Source: an uncultured Nitrospira sp. (GTDB lineage Bacteria; Nitrospirota; Nitrospiria; Nitrospirales; Nitrospiraceae). From it: a DNA stretch of 64,000 nt. The stretch lies in NCBI GenBank assembly GCA_902500825.1, contig CABVRX010000002.1, positions 1-64,000 of the forward strand, read 5' to 3'. Position numbers and translations under genes: made by a program. Below, piece by piece: positions 24,386 to 33,071 of this stretch. The notes under the pieces were generated by a model. It ran no database searches. It saw only the letters and a list, made by a program, of their open reading frames with translations, and was not told the DNA's origin. Positions within the stretch are counted from its first letter, which is position 1. Each line of letters opens with the position of its first letter.

Positions 24386-24994
24386 ATGCGTATGATCGGA
24401 CTGTTTGCGATGTGTGTCCTGTTGGGAGCCTGCACAACCGCACCGATATTTTCTCCCGAGATCATGAAAAACGTCGAAACGAATACGTTTGATGTCGAGG
24501 CCTGGCGGAAGCAGTCCTATCAGCCGTCGAGCGGCAATTTTGTCCCGCACAAAGTGGAATTGGGAGGAGAAATCGTAGAGGTTATTCGAAAACCGGAAGT
24601 CATCGTCCTTCTTGTCGAGAAGCAGCCCATCAAGAATTATGCGGCAGATGGTTCGAAGAGCGCCAAGCGAGGAGACTCATTCTGGTACGCCATTACCTTT
24701 AACGGCGCTCCCGAGCCCAGCATGTTGCGGAGAGGCAACAAACTCGTCGTGGTCGGAATGACTGCGAGACCAGGCACGGAAATAATCGGTGGAGCTCCGA
24801 GAGTGCTGCCGCACCTGACGGCGCAGTGTCTTCACATTTGGAATACCCGAGAATCTGAAATGGCGGACTTTTCTTATTATGGAGGCGCCATGGGACATCA
24901 CCCTCAGGAAGAAGAAACATTTTGCCTGGGAGACGACAATGAGGGATCTTTTCCAGTCGCTCTAGCTCAGGTGGCACGCATGTTCGCTCTGTAG
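24386..24994 (+). CDS. Slp-family outer-membrane lipoprotein
   Basis: A 202-residue lipoprotein. The signal MRMIGLFAMCVLLGACTT has a clear lipobox (LLGAC). The mature part resembles the Slp family (starvation/stationary-phase outer-membrane lipoproteins): FSPEIMKNVETNTFD, a VELGGEIVEVIRKPEVIVLL strand segment, and GNKLVVVGMTARPGTEIIGG. Start at 24386 is preferred because AGAGGAGA lies six bases upstream and it gives a normal signal peptide. It stands alone, convergent with the barrel gene at 25110. Homologues associate with envelope stress, but function is not established. Confidence 0.75.
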   Translation: MRMIGLFAMCVLLGACTTAPIFSPEIMKNVETNTFDVEAWRKQSYQPSSGNFVPHKVELGGEIVEVIRKPEVIVLLVEKQPIKNYAADGSKSAKRGDSFWYAITFNGAPEPSMLRRGNKLVVVGMTARPGTEIIGGAPRVLPHLTAQCLHIWNTRESEMADFSYYGGAMGHHPQEEETFCLGDDNEGSFPVALAQVARMFAL

Positions 24995-25109
24995 TGTGGC
25001 AACCCAGTCCGACACAGTTGTGCTTGGCTTGTGTTGAATGGCGGCCGGTTTGCCGTACGGTTTTGATGTGTTCAGTATGGGGAGTTGGTTGCGATGAACG
25101 TTACGCCGA

Positions 25110-26369
25110 TCAGAAAATATACACAACATCGAGCGAGAGGGTCGGCTGGTAGCTTGTCGCTCGTCCGCCGACCTGGAAGACATTATGGTCGGACTTGTCA
25201 TAGCGGTATTCGAGCCGTGTCTTCACCGACGGAAACGGTCTGTACTCAAGCGTGGCGGTAGCTTCCCACAGGGTCTGCGCGACGGCCGGCGCAGCTTCTG
25301 TTGATGTGGCGCCGAAGCACACATTGGCCTTTGGTTGATAGGCCGTTGTTCCCTGACAGGTGATCAAACCTCCCCTGTCTTCGAAAATCTCTCCTCGTAA
25401 ACGGACGCCCCATTCTTTCGTGAAGTCATGAAACAAATAGCCTGCCACTCCGCCCCAGCGCGCATCTTTCCCAGGGCTGACCAGGCTGCTGTTGGCTTGA
25501 TTCGCGTAGTACGCCTCAACGACCGTCCATGTCTGCGCGCCGAGTTGCCAACTCGCGTATCCGCCACCCAGCAGAAGCGTCCCTCCCGGCGTGCCGGGCG
25601 CAATCTCCCTTGGCCCGGCCAACCCATAGAGCATGACTCTCACCGTGTCAGACGGAAAGAGCATCAGCAGCGTCTCCACCAATGGCTCGTGATGTGTATT
25701 CGCTTGAACCGCGTTGATAAACGTGATCGCCCTGACCGACAACGATACCTGTTTATTGAACTCGTATGTAGCGGAGATGCCGCCCGTCGTGAAGGGTTGT
25801 CCGAAATACAAGTAGGACCGTGAGTAATTTGGGCTGTACGGATTCCCCACCTGTTCATAGCCGACCAGGGCGTTGAACTGGCCGACTGCCAGGTCAAGCC
25901 CATGACCGATGGGAGCGACATAATTGACATAGAATTCCTGGAAGTCCGCGAATGGATTCAGATTCAGTCCGCCGATGAAATCTGAATCTTGCCCCGCGTT
26001 GAATTTCACGCGAAAGCCGAATCGATCGAGAGCGGAACCACCGGTTTTCGCTTGTCGCTCTATCGCAGCCTGGATCACGTTTGCCCGAAACTGATTGGAG
26101 TTGACGTCGAAAATGCGGAGTTCATTGATGTCGTTGGACGGGCGGTTGAAGTTCTGCATATACGAGACTTGGGAATAGCCATTGAACCGTAGTCTCACAA
26201 CTTCCGACAGCAGCCGCCGCACGGTCATCTTCTCCGCTACTCTGGGAATAGGCTCGAACTGATAAGCAAAAGGACTTGGTTTTTTGTCTTCGGCCCGTGC
26301 GTCTGTCAGGAGAACGCATCCAAAGGTGAGAATCACACCAACGAAGGCTAGGCCCGCGCGACTGAGCAT
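25110..26369 (-). CDS. OmpL-like beta-barrel porin (BBP2 type), copy 1
   Basis: A 419-residue outer-membrane protein. The signal MLSRAGLAFVGVILTFGCVL is followed by cleavage near DARA. Barrel features include GYSQVSYMQNFNRPSNDINE at the start, LRIFDVNSNQF, repeated alternating strands and a terminal LSLDVVYIF with C-terminal Phe. It strongly resembles the gene at 44508-45791 (shared RWGGVAGYL-HDF-KEWG-R-R-EIF, CQGTTAYQP-ANVCFGATST). These fit the putative OmpL-like porin family. The start is the second ATG (26369) with AGGA eight bases upstream. Probably a porin; substrate unknown. Confidence 0.75.
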   Translation of the reverse strand: MLSRAGLAFVGVILTFGCVLLTDARAEDKKPSPFAYQFEPIPRVAEKMTVRRLLSEVVRLRFNGYSQVSYMQNFNRPSNDINELRIFDVNSNQFRANVIQAAIERQAKTGGSALDRFGFRVKFNAGQDSDFIGGLNLNPFADFQEFYVNYVAPIGHGLDLAVGQFNALVGYEQVGNPYSPNYSRSYLYFGQPFTTGGISATYEFNKQVSLSVRAITFINAVQANTHHEPLVETLLMLFPSDTVRVMLYGLAGPREIAPGTPGGTLLLGGGYASWQLGAQTWTVVEAYYANQANSSLVSPGKDARWGGVAGYLFHDFTKEWGVRLRGEIFEDRGGLITCQGTTAYQPKANVCFGATSTEAAPAVAQTLWEATATLEYRPFPSVKTRLEYRYDKSDHNVFQVGGRATSYQPTLSLDVVYIF

Positions 26370-26691
26370 GTGATGGTTCCTGAATTCATGCAGCACAATG
26401 CTCTTCTGCCTCTTGCTCCGGAGGCCGCGCCGAAGAAGCCCACTGCAGCGCGATTCGTAGGAAGCTCGCGCTCTTTACATCAGTGGTCGTCTGACAGAAC
26501 TGCCGGAGTACTCCAAACCAAATTTGAATGAATAAAAGAGAGAGTTCAGCAGGCCGCATGGCAGATCAAGCAGGCAGCCGCCATGCTCCGCCACTGCTAC
26601 GCCGCCTATCACAAAAGAAGAGCCGGAGAATCGCCCCTTCTCGAATGTGACCCGGCCGCGTGCCTTTGGTAGAGCTGATATTGAGCCGATA
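26370..26691. other. Intergenic stretch, nothing recognised
   Basis: 322 bases between the barrel gene start and the end of the next minus-strand gene. A minus-strand frame running through it overlaps the neighbouring gene's 3' end and looks like chance. I see no clear promoter or stem-loop. Confidence 0.3.
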
Positions 26692-27624
26692 TCACTGCGA
26701 CGAGACAAAATTCTGGCTCCTGGCTCTTTGCAGTGCGATCTGGCTGGTTATGGAGGTTATGGGCGGCAACTTGTCGGTTGTAATTCCTTGTTTACTGGCG
26801 AGCCGAATGTCGCACCCTTTGAAGTGTGGACCATCAATGAAGCCTCTCAAACCCTTCCCCTGCGAATCTCGCGCAATGTCGAATCGGAACGGAACAAGCT
26901 CGGCTTTGGCTGCGACGACCTTTGCCGCATATTCCTCTGCCTTCGCTTTTCGCCGGAGAGTCTCCCGTGTCTCAAGTTCCTCCAGCGCCTTCCTGTTCCG
27001 TTCTGCCTGCTCTACATTTTCTATGCCCCAAGGTCCACGTGGGCCGTACGTCACCTCATTCGAGGCAAGTTCTATATCCACCCCTGCATTGTCACGTAGG
27101 CGGTATTCTTCTTCCATTTCCTCTTTCGTTGGAATAACGGGCCTTGGGGTGGCCTCCATACTAAGAATTCCTTCATGATAGTTGAAGGTTCCCTTTAATC
27201 CAGTCTCGATTATTCGCGGTTGTGACTGTGTTGAGTGATCCACGGCTCTGAACGTTCCGATGACATCAGCCGGCTCAACATACTTACTGAAAGGAGCTTC
27301 GTGATTGGCGGTGGCAAGTTCGACTTCAATGAGAACTCGTTCATGACAGGCGCTGCCTGCCCAGGAACCTTGGAGGAGTGCCTGCCCATACATTTGCGGA
27401 ATGATCTCGCCTATCTTAATAGATGTTTGAGTCGCAAGAGCTTCTTGCTCCTTCACCGTGATCTCAGCTAAAGTCTTTTCGAGTTGTTCCTGTGCCGCTA
27501 TACGTTCGTGCCTCTCCAGCTCAAGCAGGACTGTCCGGTGCAATCCGCAGGCATCAAGAGCTAATGTGCATCCAGTCAACACGAGCAAACAGCACAAGCG
27601 GATACAGTAGATCTTACGTAGCGG
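26692..27624 (-). CDS. Hypothetical lipoprotein or secreted protein
   Basis: A 310-residue protein, start chosen at MPLRKIYCIRLCCLLVLTGC. The N-terminus is a signal with lipobox (VLTGC). A helical Glu/Ala-rich stretch (QEQLEKTLAEITVKEQEALA) is followed by a beta-rich central domain (GTFNYHEGILSMEATPRPVI), a second charged helical region (AERNRKALEELETRETLRRK) and a C-terminal segment FIDGPHFKGCDIRLASKQG. Codon use is richer in A/T than the surrounding genes. I do not recognise a family. No good ribosome-binding site precedes either start. Confidence 0.6.
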   Translation of the reverse strand, partial: PLRKIYCIRLCCLLVLTGCTLALDACGLHRTVLLELERHERIAAQEQLEKTLAEITVKEQEALATQTSIKIGEIIPQMYGQALLQGSWAGSACHERVLIEVELATANHEAPFSKYVEPADVIGTFRAVDHSTQSQPRIIETGLKGTFNYHEGILSMEATPRPVIPTKEEMEEEYRLRDNAGVDIELASNEVTYGPRGPWGIENVEQAERNRKALEELETRETLRRKAKAEEYAAKVVAAKAELVPFRFDIARDSQGKGLRGFIDGPHFKGCDIRLASKQGITTDKLPPITSITSQIALQRARSQNFVSSQ

Positions 27625-28125
27625 CATGATGGTTGTGATCACCTCATCATTCCTGGATTGAGCGTGCGAACGAAATAGGACACCTTAAATTATGAATAAA
27701 TCATCATGAAGAGATCGTAATGAAAAAAGTATAACGATGAAATCATGAAGAAATCATGAAGAAGCAATGAAGAGTTTTTCATATCATAGAGATCGAACCA
27801 AATCTGAAGCACCTCTTTCCAAAGATGCCAATAGCCAGCATAGACGCCGACTATTCGGCACCGTGCCGTTAATTCGACACTGACGTACGCCTTCCTTTTT
27901 CTCTAATCAGTGATGCCATCCAACGAATTTTAATTAGATGCAGCGTAGTTACAGCAGGATCGCGGCCTCCAAGCTGAAGATGCCCGGCTGGAATACAAGT
28001 TGCCAAGGTGAGATCCATGGTCGCGGGGTGTTCACGACCTGTTGTGAGGTGATTTACAATCAAAGACTGTGGCAGCATCGTGCAGTGGTGCTTACTGACA
28101 GTCAGCACGAAAAGGAGGACTCATC
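27625..28125. other. AT-rich intergenic stretch with ATGAAGA repeats
   Basis: About 500 bases. At 27741-27762 the 11-mer AATCATGAAGA occurs twice in tandem, followed by a degenerate third (27763-27773), and another ATGAAGAG is at 27706. The remainder leads to the ribosome-binding site AAGGAGG before the gene at 28126. No gene is seen. Confidence 0.45.
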
Positions 28126-28983
28126 ATGTTTGTTGTTATAGGTGCGACAGGGAATACAGGAACTTCGGTCGTAGAGACCTTACTCAGTAAAAAACAAGCG
28201 GTGAGGGTTATCGTTCGTTCGGCTGAGAAGGGTGCCGGTTGGAAAGCCAAAGGTGCGGAGGTGGCCGTGGCGTCGCTTGACGATGTATCGGCATTAACCA
28301 AGGCGTTCCAAGGAGCGAAAGGGGTCTATTTGTTGGTACCGCCGAATTATGGCGCTGAGGCCTGGTTGGCGGATCAACGAGGGCGGATGGATCGTGCTGC
28401 AGAAGCCGTCCAAAAGAGTGAGGCGTCGCATGTTGTCTTTCTGTCATCGGTCGGCGGACATATTGCCGGAGGGACGGGTCCGATTCGAGCCGCGAGTTAT
28501 GGCGAGCATGCGCTTGAGGCTGTGGCCAAAAACATCACGATTCTTCGCCCCAGCTACTTCATGGAAAACTGGGCGTCGGTCATCGGTGCGGCGAAGGCCG
28601 AGGGAGTTCTTCCGACATTCATCGCGCCTCAGGCTAAGATTCCCATGACTTCGTCCAAGGATATCGGACGGATTGGAGCAGAGCATCTGATGGCCGGTGG
28701 ACGGGGGAAGCAGATCGTGGAAATGGCAGGTCCGGCAGAGTACAGTCCGGATGAAGTCGCTTCAGCGCTCGGTCAGATCTTGGGGAAGACGGTAACGACC
28801 CAACATGCGCCCCTGAGTGCCGTTGTTCCGACATTTAAGTCGTTTGGGTTTTCAGACGAGGCAGCAAAGTTATTCGAAGAAATGTACGCCGCCTTCTCAA
28901 AAGGCGCGATCGGGTACGAGCACCCGGCAAAGTTGGTACGGGGTACGGTCACGCTGCATGAGGCGTTACGGAAGATGGTGTGA
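28126..28983 (+). CDS. NmrA-family NAD(P)-binding protein
   Basis: A 285-residue atypical SDR of the NmrA/QorB type. The Rossmann motif GATGNTGTSVVETLL starts at residue 6. The hallmark VRVIVRSAEKG, ASLDDVSALTKAFQGAKGVY and HVVFLSSVGG follow. It lacks a classical YxxxK. Relatives act as quinone reductases, azoreductases or redox sensors. AAGGAGG precedes the ATG. It is followed seven bases later by a DsbA-family gene, opening a run of small redox and detoxification genes that are probably one operon. Confidence 0.8.
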   Translation: MFVVIGATGNTGTSVVETLLSKKQAVRVIVRSAEKGAGWKAKGAEVAVASLDDVSALTKAFQGAKGVYLLVPPNYGAEAWLADQRGRMDRAAEAVQKSEASHVVFLSSVGGHIAGGTGPIRAASYGEHALEAVAKNITILRPSYFMENWASVIGAAKAEGVLPTFIAPQAKIPMTSSKDIGRIGAEHLMAGGRGKQIVEMAGPAEYSPDEVASALGQILGKTVTTQHAPLSAVVPTFKSFGFSDEAAKLFEEMYAAFSKGAIGYEHPAKLVRGTVTLHEALRKMV

Positions 28984-28990
28984 GGAGGGC

Positions 28991-29671
28991 ATGAACCAAT
29001 CGACTGCGAAACTTTGTATCGAAGTGTATTCAGATGTCATCTGTCCCTGGTGTTATGTCGGAAAACGGCGGCTTGAACGGGCGCTCAAGGAACGGCGTGA
29101 TGACGTGCCGGTGGACGTGAAATGGAGGCCGTTTCAATTGAACCCGACCATGCCCAAGAACGGGATGGATCGAACAGTTTATCTCGAGACCAAGTTCGGC
29201 AGTCTGAATGTCTTCGGAGAAATGGAGCAGCGGCTACTGGAGGCCGGAAAGACCGAGCAGATATCTTTTGCGTTTCAGAAAATCATGAGGACGCCGAACA
29301 CCTTCCTGGCCCATCGATTGATTTGGCACGCCGGGACCAACGGCCGCCAAGATGCGGTGGTCGAGCAACTCTTTAAAGGCTACTTTGAAGAAGGTCTCGA
29401 TATCGGCTCTATATCGATATTGGTAGAGTTGGCCGATCGAGCAGGATTAAAAGTGAACGAGTTTCTCACGAGCGAAGAGGGAATTGCGGAGGTCAAAGCC
29501 GAGGAGTCAGTTGGTCACAAGTTGGGCATTCGAGGAGTGCCGTACTTCATCCTCAATGGAGCCTATGGAATCTCCGGCGCACAACCAGCCGACGTGTTTG
29601 TTTCTGCCATAGAAAAGGCTCGGATCAGCCCAATTACTGCTGATAGATCTAGAAACCCAGGAGGGAAGTGA
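28991..29671 (+). CDS. DsbA-family (FrnE-like) oxidoreductase
   Basis: A 226-residue cytosolic thioredoxin-fold protein. CPWC is at residues 18-21 in YSDVICPWCYVGKRRLERAL, and WRPFQLNPTMP is typical of FrnE-like proteins and 2-hydroxychromene isomerase relatives. The C-terminal cis-Pro segment is GIRGVPYFILNGAYGISGAQ. No signal peptide is present. The ATG at 28991 has GGAGGG immediately upstream, so much longer readings starting inside the previous gene are rejected. FrnE proteins have been linked to oxidative stress tolerance. Confidence 0.85.
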   Translation: MNQSTAKLCIEVYSDVICPWCYVGKRRLERALKERRDDVPVDVKWRPFQLNPTMPKNGMDRTVYLETKFGSLNVFGEMEQRLLEAGKTEQISFAFQKIMRTPNTFLAHRLIWHAGTNGRQDAVVEQLFKGYFEEGLDIGSISILVELADRAGLKVNEFLTSEEGIAEVKAEESVGHKLGIRGVPYFILNGAYGISGAQPADVFVSAIEKARISPITADRSRNPGGK

Positions 29672-29674
29672 TCG

Positions 29675-30109
29675 ATGTCCGTCCAAGTATATGGCTGCAA
29701 CCACGTAGTCATTGAAGTCACCGATGCGAAGAAAGCGGTGAAGTTTTACCAGGACGTGTTTGGATTGAAGCTGCTGCGCGGCGGGGAAGGAGCCGCCTGG
29801 TGCAAGCTCGGCGAGCATCAGTTCATGGCGATTTTTGTAGTCGAGCAATTGCAGCCGGATCGTACGAAACACTTTGGACTCATGGTCCGTGATGCGAAGC
29901 AGATTCAGGAAGTCCGTAAGAAACTGACGAAGAAGTACAAGTTGAAGCTTCATCCTGACTTCCGTTGCGACTTTCGAGATCCGTGGGGCAATCGGATTCA
30001 AGTCGGCGACCTCAGCGATGAATCGTTGGTGTGGCTGCTGCCGTACCAAGAAGTGCAAAAATCGGGAATTGTATTTACCTCCAAACAAAACAAGAAGGGA
30101 GTTCGATGA
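29675..30109 (+). CDS. VOC (glyoxalase/bleomycin-resistance) family protein
   Basis: A 144-residue single-domain vicinal-oxygen-chelate protein. HVVIEVTDAKKAVKFYQDVF and KHFGLMVRD contribute the two halves, and DFRDPWGNRIQVGDL is the usual C-terminal block. Metal ligands would be His10, a central His/Glu and Gln near the end. The substrate is unknown; glyoxalase, fosfomycin and dioxygenase types share this fold. It is four bases after the DsbA-family gene, and its stop overlaps the next start. Confidence 0.8.
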   Translation: MSVQVYGCNHVVIEVTDAKKAVKFYQDVFGLKLLRGGEGAAWCKLGEHQFMAIFVVEQLQPDRTKHFGLMVRDAKQIQEVRKKLTKKYKLKLHPDFRCDFRDPWGNRIQVGDLSDESLVWLLPYQEVQKSGIVFTSKQNKKGVR

Positions 30110-30477
30110 TGAGCGATCAGAATTTGCAACAACGACTGAACGACCTGTTCGGTTATATTCGCCAGGGCAAGATCATCGAGGCGATGAACGAGTTCTACGA
30201 CAAGGACACGGTCATGCAAGACAACGCGAATCCACCGACGAAGGGGTTAGCCGCCAACATCGAGCGAGAAAAGCAATTCCTGAGCGGGGTGAAGGAATGG
30301 AAGGGTTTTGACGTCAAAGCCAGCGGCACGGGTGACAATGTCACGTTCTACGAAGGCACGTTGGATTTCATCGCCACCAACGGACAGCCGGTTCATCTGG
30401 AGCAAGTCTCAGTCGCGAAGTGGAAGAACGGGAAGATCGTCCACGAGCGGTTCTATTATGATACGGGAAAGAAGTGA
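30106..30477 (+). CDS. SnoaL-like / NTF2-fold protein
   Basis: A 123-residue cone-shaped alpha/beta-barrel protein of the SnoaL-like group. EAMNEFYDKDTVMQDNANPP is the signature helix-strand, and VAKWKNGKIVHERFYYD is the typical C-terminal strand pair. Members are isomerases, hydrolases or non-enzymatic. The start ATGATG at 30106/30109 overlaps the stop of the VOC gene and has GAAGGGAG upstream. Confidence 0.8.
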   Translation: MMSDQNLQQRLNDLFGYIRQGKIIEAMNEFYDKDTVMQDNANPPTKGLAANIEREKQFLSGVKEWKGFDVKASGTGDNVTFYEGTLDFIATNGQPVHLEQVSVAKWKNGKIVHERFYYDTGKK

Positions 30478-30605
30478 GCGCATCTGATCCAGGCATCGTA
30501 ACGACAGTCAAAGCCTTTTCAAACTCGACCTGGCCACCATACAGCCGTAGGGCGGGAGCCACGATGGCCGAAGAGTGGCTGTTCTGAAGCCTGAAGGAGC
30601 CTGTC

Positions 30606-31712
30606 ATGCCGGATGCCAAGTGGACCGAGGTGGGACATGTGGACGAGCTTAAGCGGAAGCCGCTGCAGGAGATCATGTGCGGCACGACGCCGATCGCGCT
30701 GACGTACCGGAACGGCTCGTTCGCTGCGATCTCCGGCGTCTGCAACCATGTGGGCGGTCCGTTGGGGGAAGGGACGCTCGACGGCGACTATATCGTCTGT
30801 CCCTGGCACTATTGGAAGTTTCATCATCGGACCGGTCACGGAGAGCCCGGCTGTGAACAAGATCAGGTGCCAGCCTATGCGACAAAAGTGGAGAACGACC
30901 GGTTGTATGTCGATCTTTCCTCGGCCACGACGCGCAAGAAGCAGGCTCACAAGGCACATCCCTTAGCTCGGCCAGTCGTCCGTCAGACAGGGCCTATCCG
31001 GGTTCTGGGTCTCTCCACCACTGCCATGACGCTCGACCATCCGCGCTACAGCGGATCGGATGCGTTGCTCGAAACAGCGTTGGAGCACGCACGGGGCGAG
31101 CTACAACTTGAGACTCAGTCCATCAAGCTACGGGAGCTGAACTTTCGTCCATGCGAAGGGTTCTATTCGAAATCCGCGCAGGCCTGTACGTGGCCCTGTT
31201 CAATCACGCAAATGGACCCTACGGATCAGCTTGATCGTGTGTACGAAGCGATCGTGCATTGGGCTGATGTGATTCTCATTGCCACGCCGATTCGCTGGGG
31301 CAATGCCAGCAGCTTGTATTACAAGATGGTCGAGCGGATGAACTGCATCCAGAATCAGGAAACGATTGCGAACAAACATTTGCTCAAGAATAAGGTGGCG
31401 GCCTTCATCATCATGGGCGGACAAGACAATGTGCAGGGCGTGGCGGGTCAGCTCATGACGTTTTTTTCTGAAGTCGGCTGCCAGTTCCCGCAGTTCCCCT
31501 TCATTGCCCATTCGAGAGGGTGGAGCGCCGAGGACATGGAACGCAATGTCATCGAGGTGCAGAACAGCCGGCAGCTCCGTGAAGGAGCCCAGGAGCTTGT
31601 CGCGCGAGCGGCGGCGATGGCGAGGCTCATGGTCGAAGGACAATTGCCCGACCATCCGCTTGTGCGTGGCGGGCGCAAGGCGCATCAGCTTGACAGTGAA
31701 CCGACTGGGTAA
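30606..31712 (+). CDS. Rieske ferredoxin fused to an NADPH-dependent FMN-reductase-like domain
   Basis: A 368-residue fusion. Residues 1-110 form a Rieske [2Fe-2S] domain: CNHVGG (Cys46, His48) and CPWHYWKF (Cys65, His68). After a linker, residues from about 125 form a flavodoxin-like FMN-reductase domain (IRVLGLSTTAMT, VILIATPIRWGNASSLYYKM, FIIMGGQDNVQGVAGQLMTF). The natural inference is electron flow from a flavin to an iron-sulfur centre within one chain, toward an unknown acceptor. GAAGGAGCC precedes the ATG. It is followed by a small unknown gene whose broken paralogue lies at 47342. Confidence 0.8.
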   Translation: MPDAKWTEVGHVDELKRKPLQEIMCGTTPIALTYRNGSFAAISGVCNHVGGPLGEGTLDGDYIVCPWHYWKFHHRTGHGEPGCEQDQVPAYATKVENDRLYVDLSSATTRKKQAHKAHPLARPVVRQTGPIRVLGLSTTAMTLDHPRYSGSDALLETALEHARGELQLETQSIKLRELNFRPCEGFYSKSAQACTWPCSITQMDPTDQLDRVYEAIVHWADVILIATPIRWGNASSLYYKMVERMNCIQNQETIANKHLLKNKVAAFIIMGGQDNVQGVAGQLMTFFSEVGCQFPQFPFIAHSRGWSAEDMERNVIEVQNSRQLREGAQELVARAAAMARLMVEGQLPDHPLVRGGRKAHQLDSEPTG

Positions 31713-31727
31713 CGGGGACGCGCCATC

Positions 31728-32141
31728 ATGCCGGAGCCAAGAAGTAGGGCGGTCTACCTAGACAATCTTTTTCGCGCTCTGCTGCGTTTGCACAAAGCCT
31801 TGTTGGATGACGAGCGGATATCCTATGAACGTGTGCATGGACGTGTCCCATCCAACGGAGCGTTTTTGCAGCTGGTGTTGAACGACGCCTGGTTCGCCTG
31901 GTTGCGGCCATTGTCCCAACTGATAGCCAAGCTGGATGAACTCACCGAAACGGATGATTCCTCAACCTCTGAGGACGTCTCAGCTTTGCTTGCGTCTGCG
32001 CAGAGACTCTTGATGCCGACGGAAGAGGGGGAGGGATTCGGCAGGCAGTATCACGACGTGCTCCAACGAAGTCCTGATGTCGTGCTGGCGCACGCGGCGG
32101 TCAGAGCCTTGCTGAGGCAGGCCGTTCCTAACAAGGGGTGA
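31728..32141 (+). CDS. Small hypothetical protein with a paralogue in the window
   Basis: A 137-residue helical soluble protein: LFRALLRLHKALLDDERISY, LQLVLNDAWFAWLRPLSQL and a C-terminal HDVLQRSPDVVLAHAAVR segment. No signal, Cys motif or recognised domain. The same protein in two pieces is encoded at 47342-47735, so it belongs to a small family in this genome. It lies 15 bases after the Rieske-flavodoxin gene and the next ORF overlaps its end, so it is likely in one operon. The name and function are unknown. Confidence 0.65.
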   Translation: MPEPRSRAVYLDNLFRALLRLHKALLDDERISYERVHGRVPSNGAFLQLVLNDAWFAWLRPLSQLIAKLDELTETDDSSTSEDVSALLASAQRLLMPTEEGEGFGRQYHDVLQRSPDVVLAHAAVRALLRQAVPNKG

Positions 32142-32146
32142 ATCGG

Positions 32147-32980
32147 ATGAAGGTCATTACCTTAGCGGAGGCGGGTAGCTTCATGGCGAGAAACGCATCA
32201 CGCAAGGCGCGGAGGCCTCAATGGACGCCCTCGCGAATCAAGGACGACGGCAGGACACCTCGCCGCTCTCTTAAAGTGTTGGTCATCGACGTGGGTGGGA
32301 CCAACGTGAAAATCCTTGCCACCGGCAAACAAACTCCGCGCAAGATCCCATCAGGTTCGAACATGACCGCGCGAGCCATGGTGGCAGCGGTTAGACAACT
32401 CGCCGCGGATTGGTCCTATGATGCCGTCGCGCTGGGTTATCCAGGTGCAGTACGGGCCGGACGGCCTGCTGCAGAGCCCAAGAACTTGGGAAATGGATGG
32501 AGAAGGCTCGATTTTGAAAAGGCTTTTGGTTGTCCCGTCAAAGTGATCAACGATGCGGCGATGCAGGCCCTCGGCAGCTATGATGGCGGTCGCATGCTGT
32601 TTCTGGGACTCGGGACCGGTCTGGGCTCCGCATTGATCACTGATGGTGTGCTGGTGCCGATGGAACTTGCACACTTGAGGTATCGGAAAGGCCGCACGTA
32701 CGAGGACTATATCGGCTTGCGCGGGCTCAAACGGCTTGGTAAGAAGAAATGGCGTCGATATGTCATGGATATCGTGACGGCGCTGAAGCATGCGTTGCAG
32801 GCCGACCACGTCGTGTTGGGCGGCGGCAATGCCAAGCGGCTCAAGCGTCTGCCGAACGACGTGCGCCTCGGAAATAACGATCACGCCTTCACCGGCGGGT
32901 TTCGTCTCTGGGACAAGGCCTGGGAAGATGAACGCCCTGCTTGCTTAGTATGGAATGGTCCTGCACCCATCGTCGTATAA
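32147..32980 (+). CDS. ROK-family sugar kinase (polyphosphate glucokinase-like)
   Basis: A 277-residue kinase of the actin-like ATPase fold. The phosphate-1 motif VLVIDVGGTNVKILA lies behind an Arg/Lys-rich N-terminal extension of about 45 residues. GYPGAVRAGRPAAEPKNLG, INDAAMQALGSYDGG and LFLGLGTGLGSALI are the substrate and phosphate-2 regions. Such enzymes phosphorylate glucose using ATP or polyphosphate; which donor cannot be told here. The start at ATG 32147 has AAGGGG eight bases upstream; GTG 32138 overlaps the previous stop and is an alternative. Confidence 0.75.
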   Translation: MKVITLAEAGSFMARNASRKARRPQWTPSRIKDDGRTPRRSLKVLVIDVGGTNVKILATGKQTPRKIPSGSNMTARAMVAAVRQLAADWSYDAVALGYPGAVRAGRPAAEPKNLGNGWRRLDFEKAFGCPVKVINDAAMQALGSYDGGRMLFLGLGTGLGSALITDGVLVPMELAHLRYRKGRTYEDYIGLRGLKRLGKKKWRRYVMDIVTALKHALQADHVVLGGGNAKRLKRLPNDVRLGNNDHAFTGGFRLWDKAWEDERPACLVWNGPAPIVV

Positions 32981-33071
32981 GGTTGCCATACGGAATTGGG
33001 TGATGAAGCTGGACCTCGTAAGAATCGTTCCTTCGATGTCGGGTATCAATACTCATTCAAGGAGGTGCGCA

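Noticed and set aside
26647-27178. Two plus-strand frames of 150-172 residues opposite the lipoprotein gene
   Set aside because: Ser/Arg/Pro-rich shadows; the minus-strand frame has a signal peptide and regular domain-like composition.
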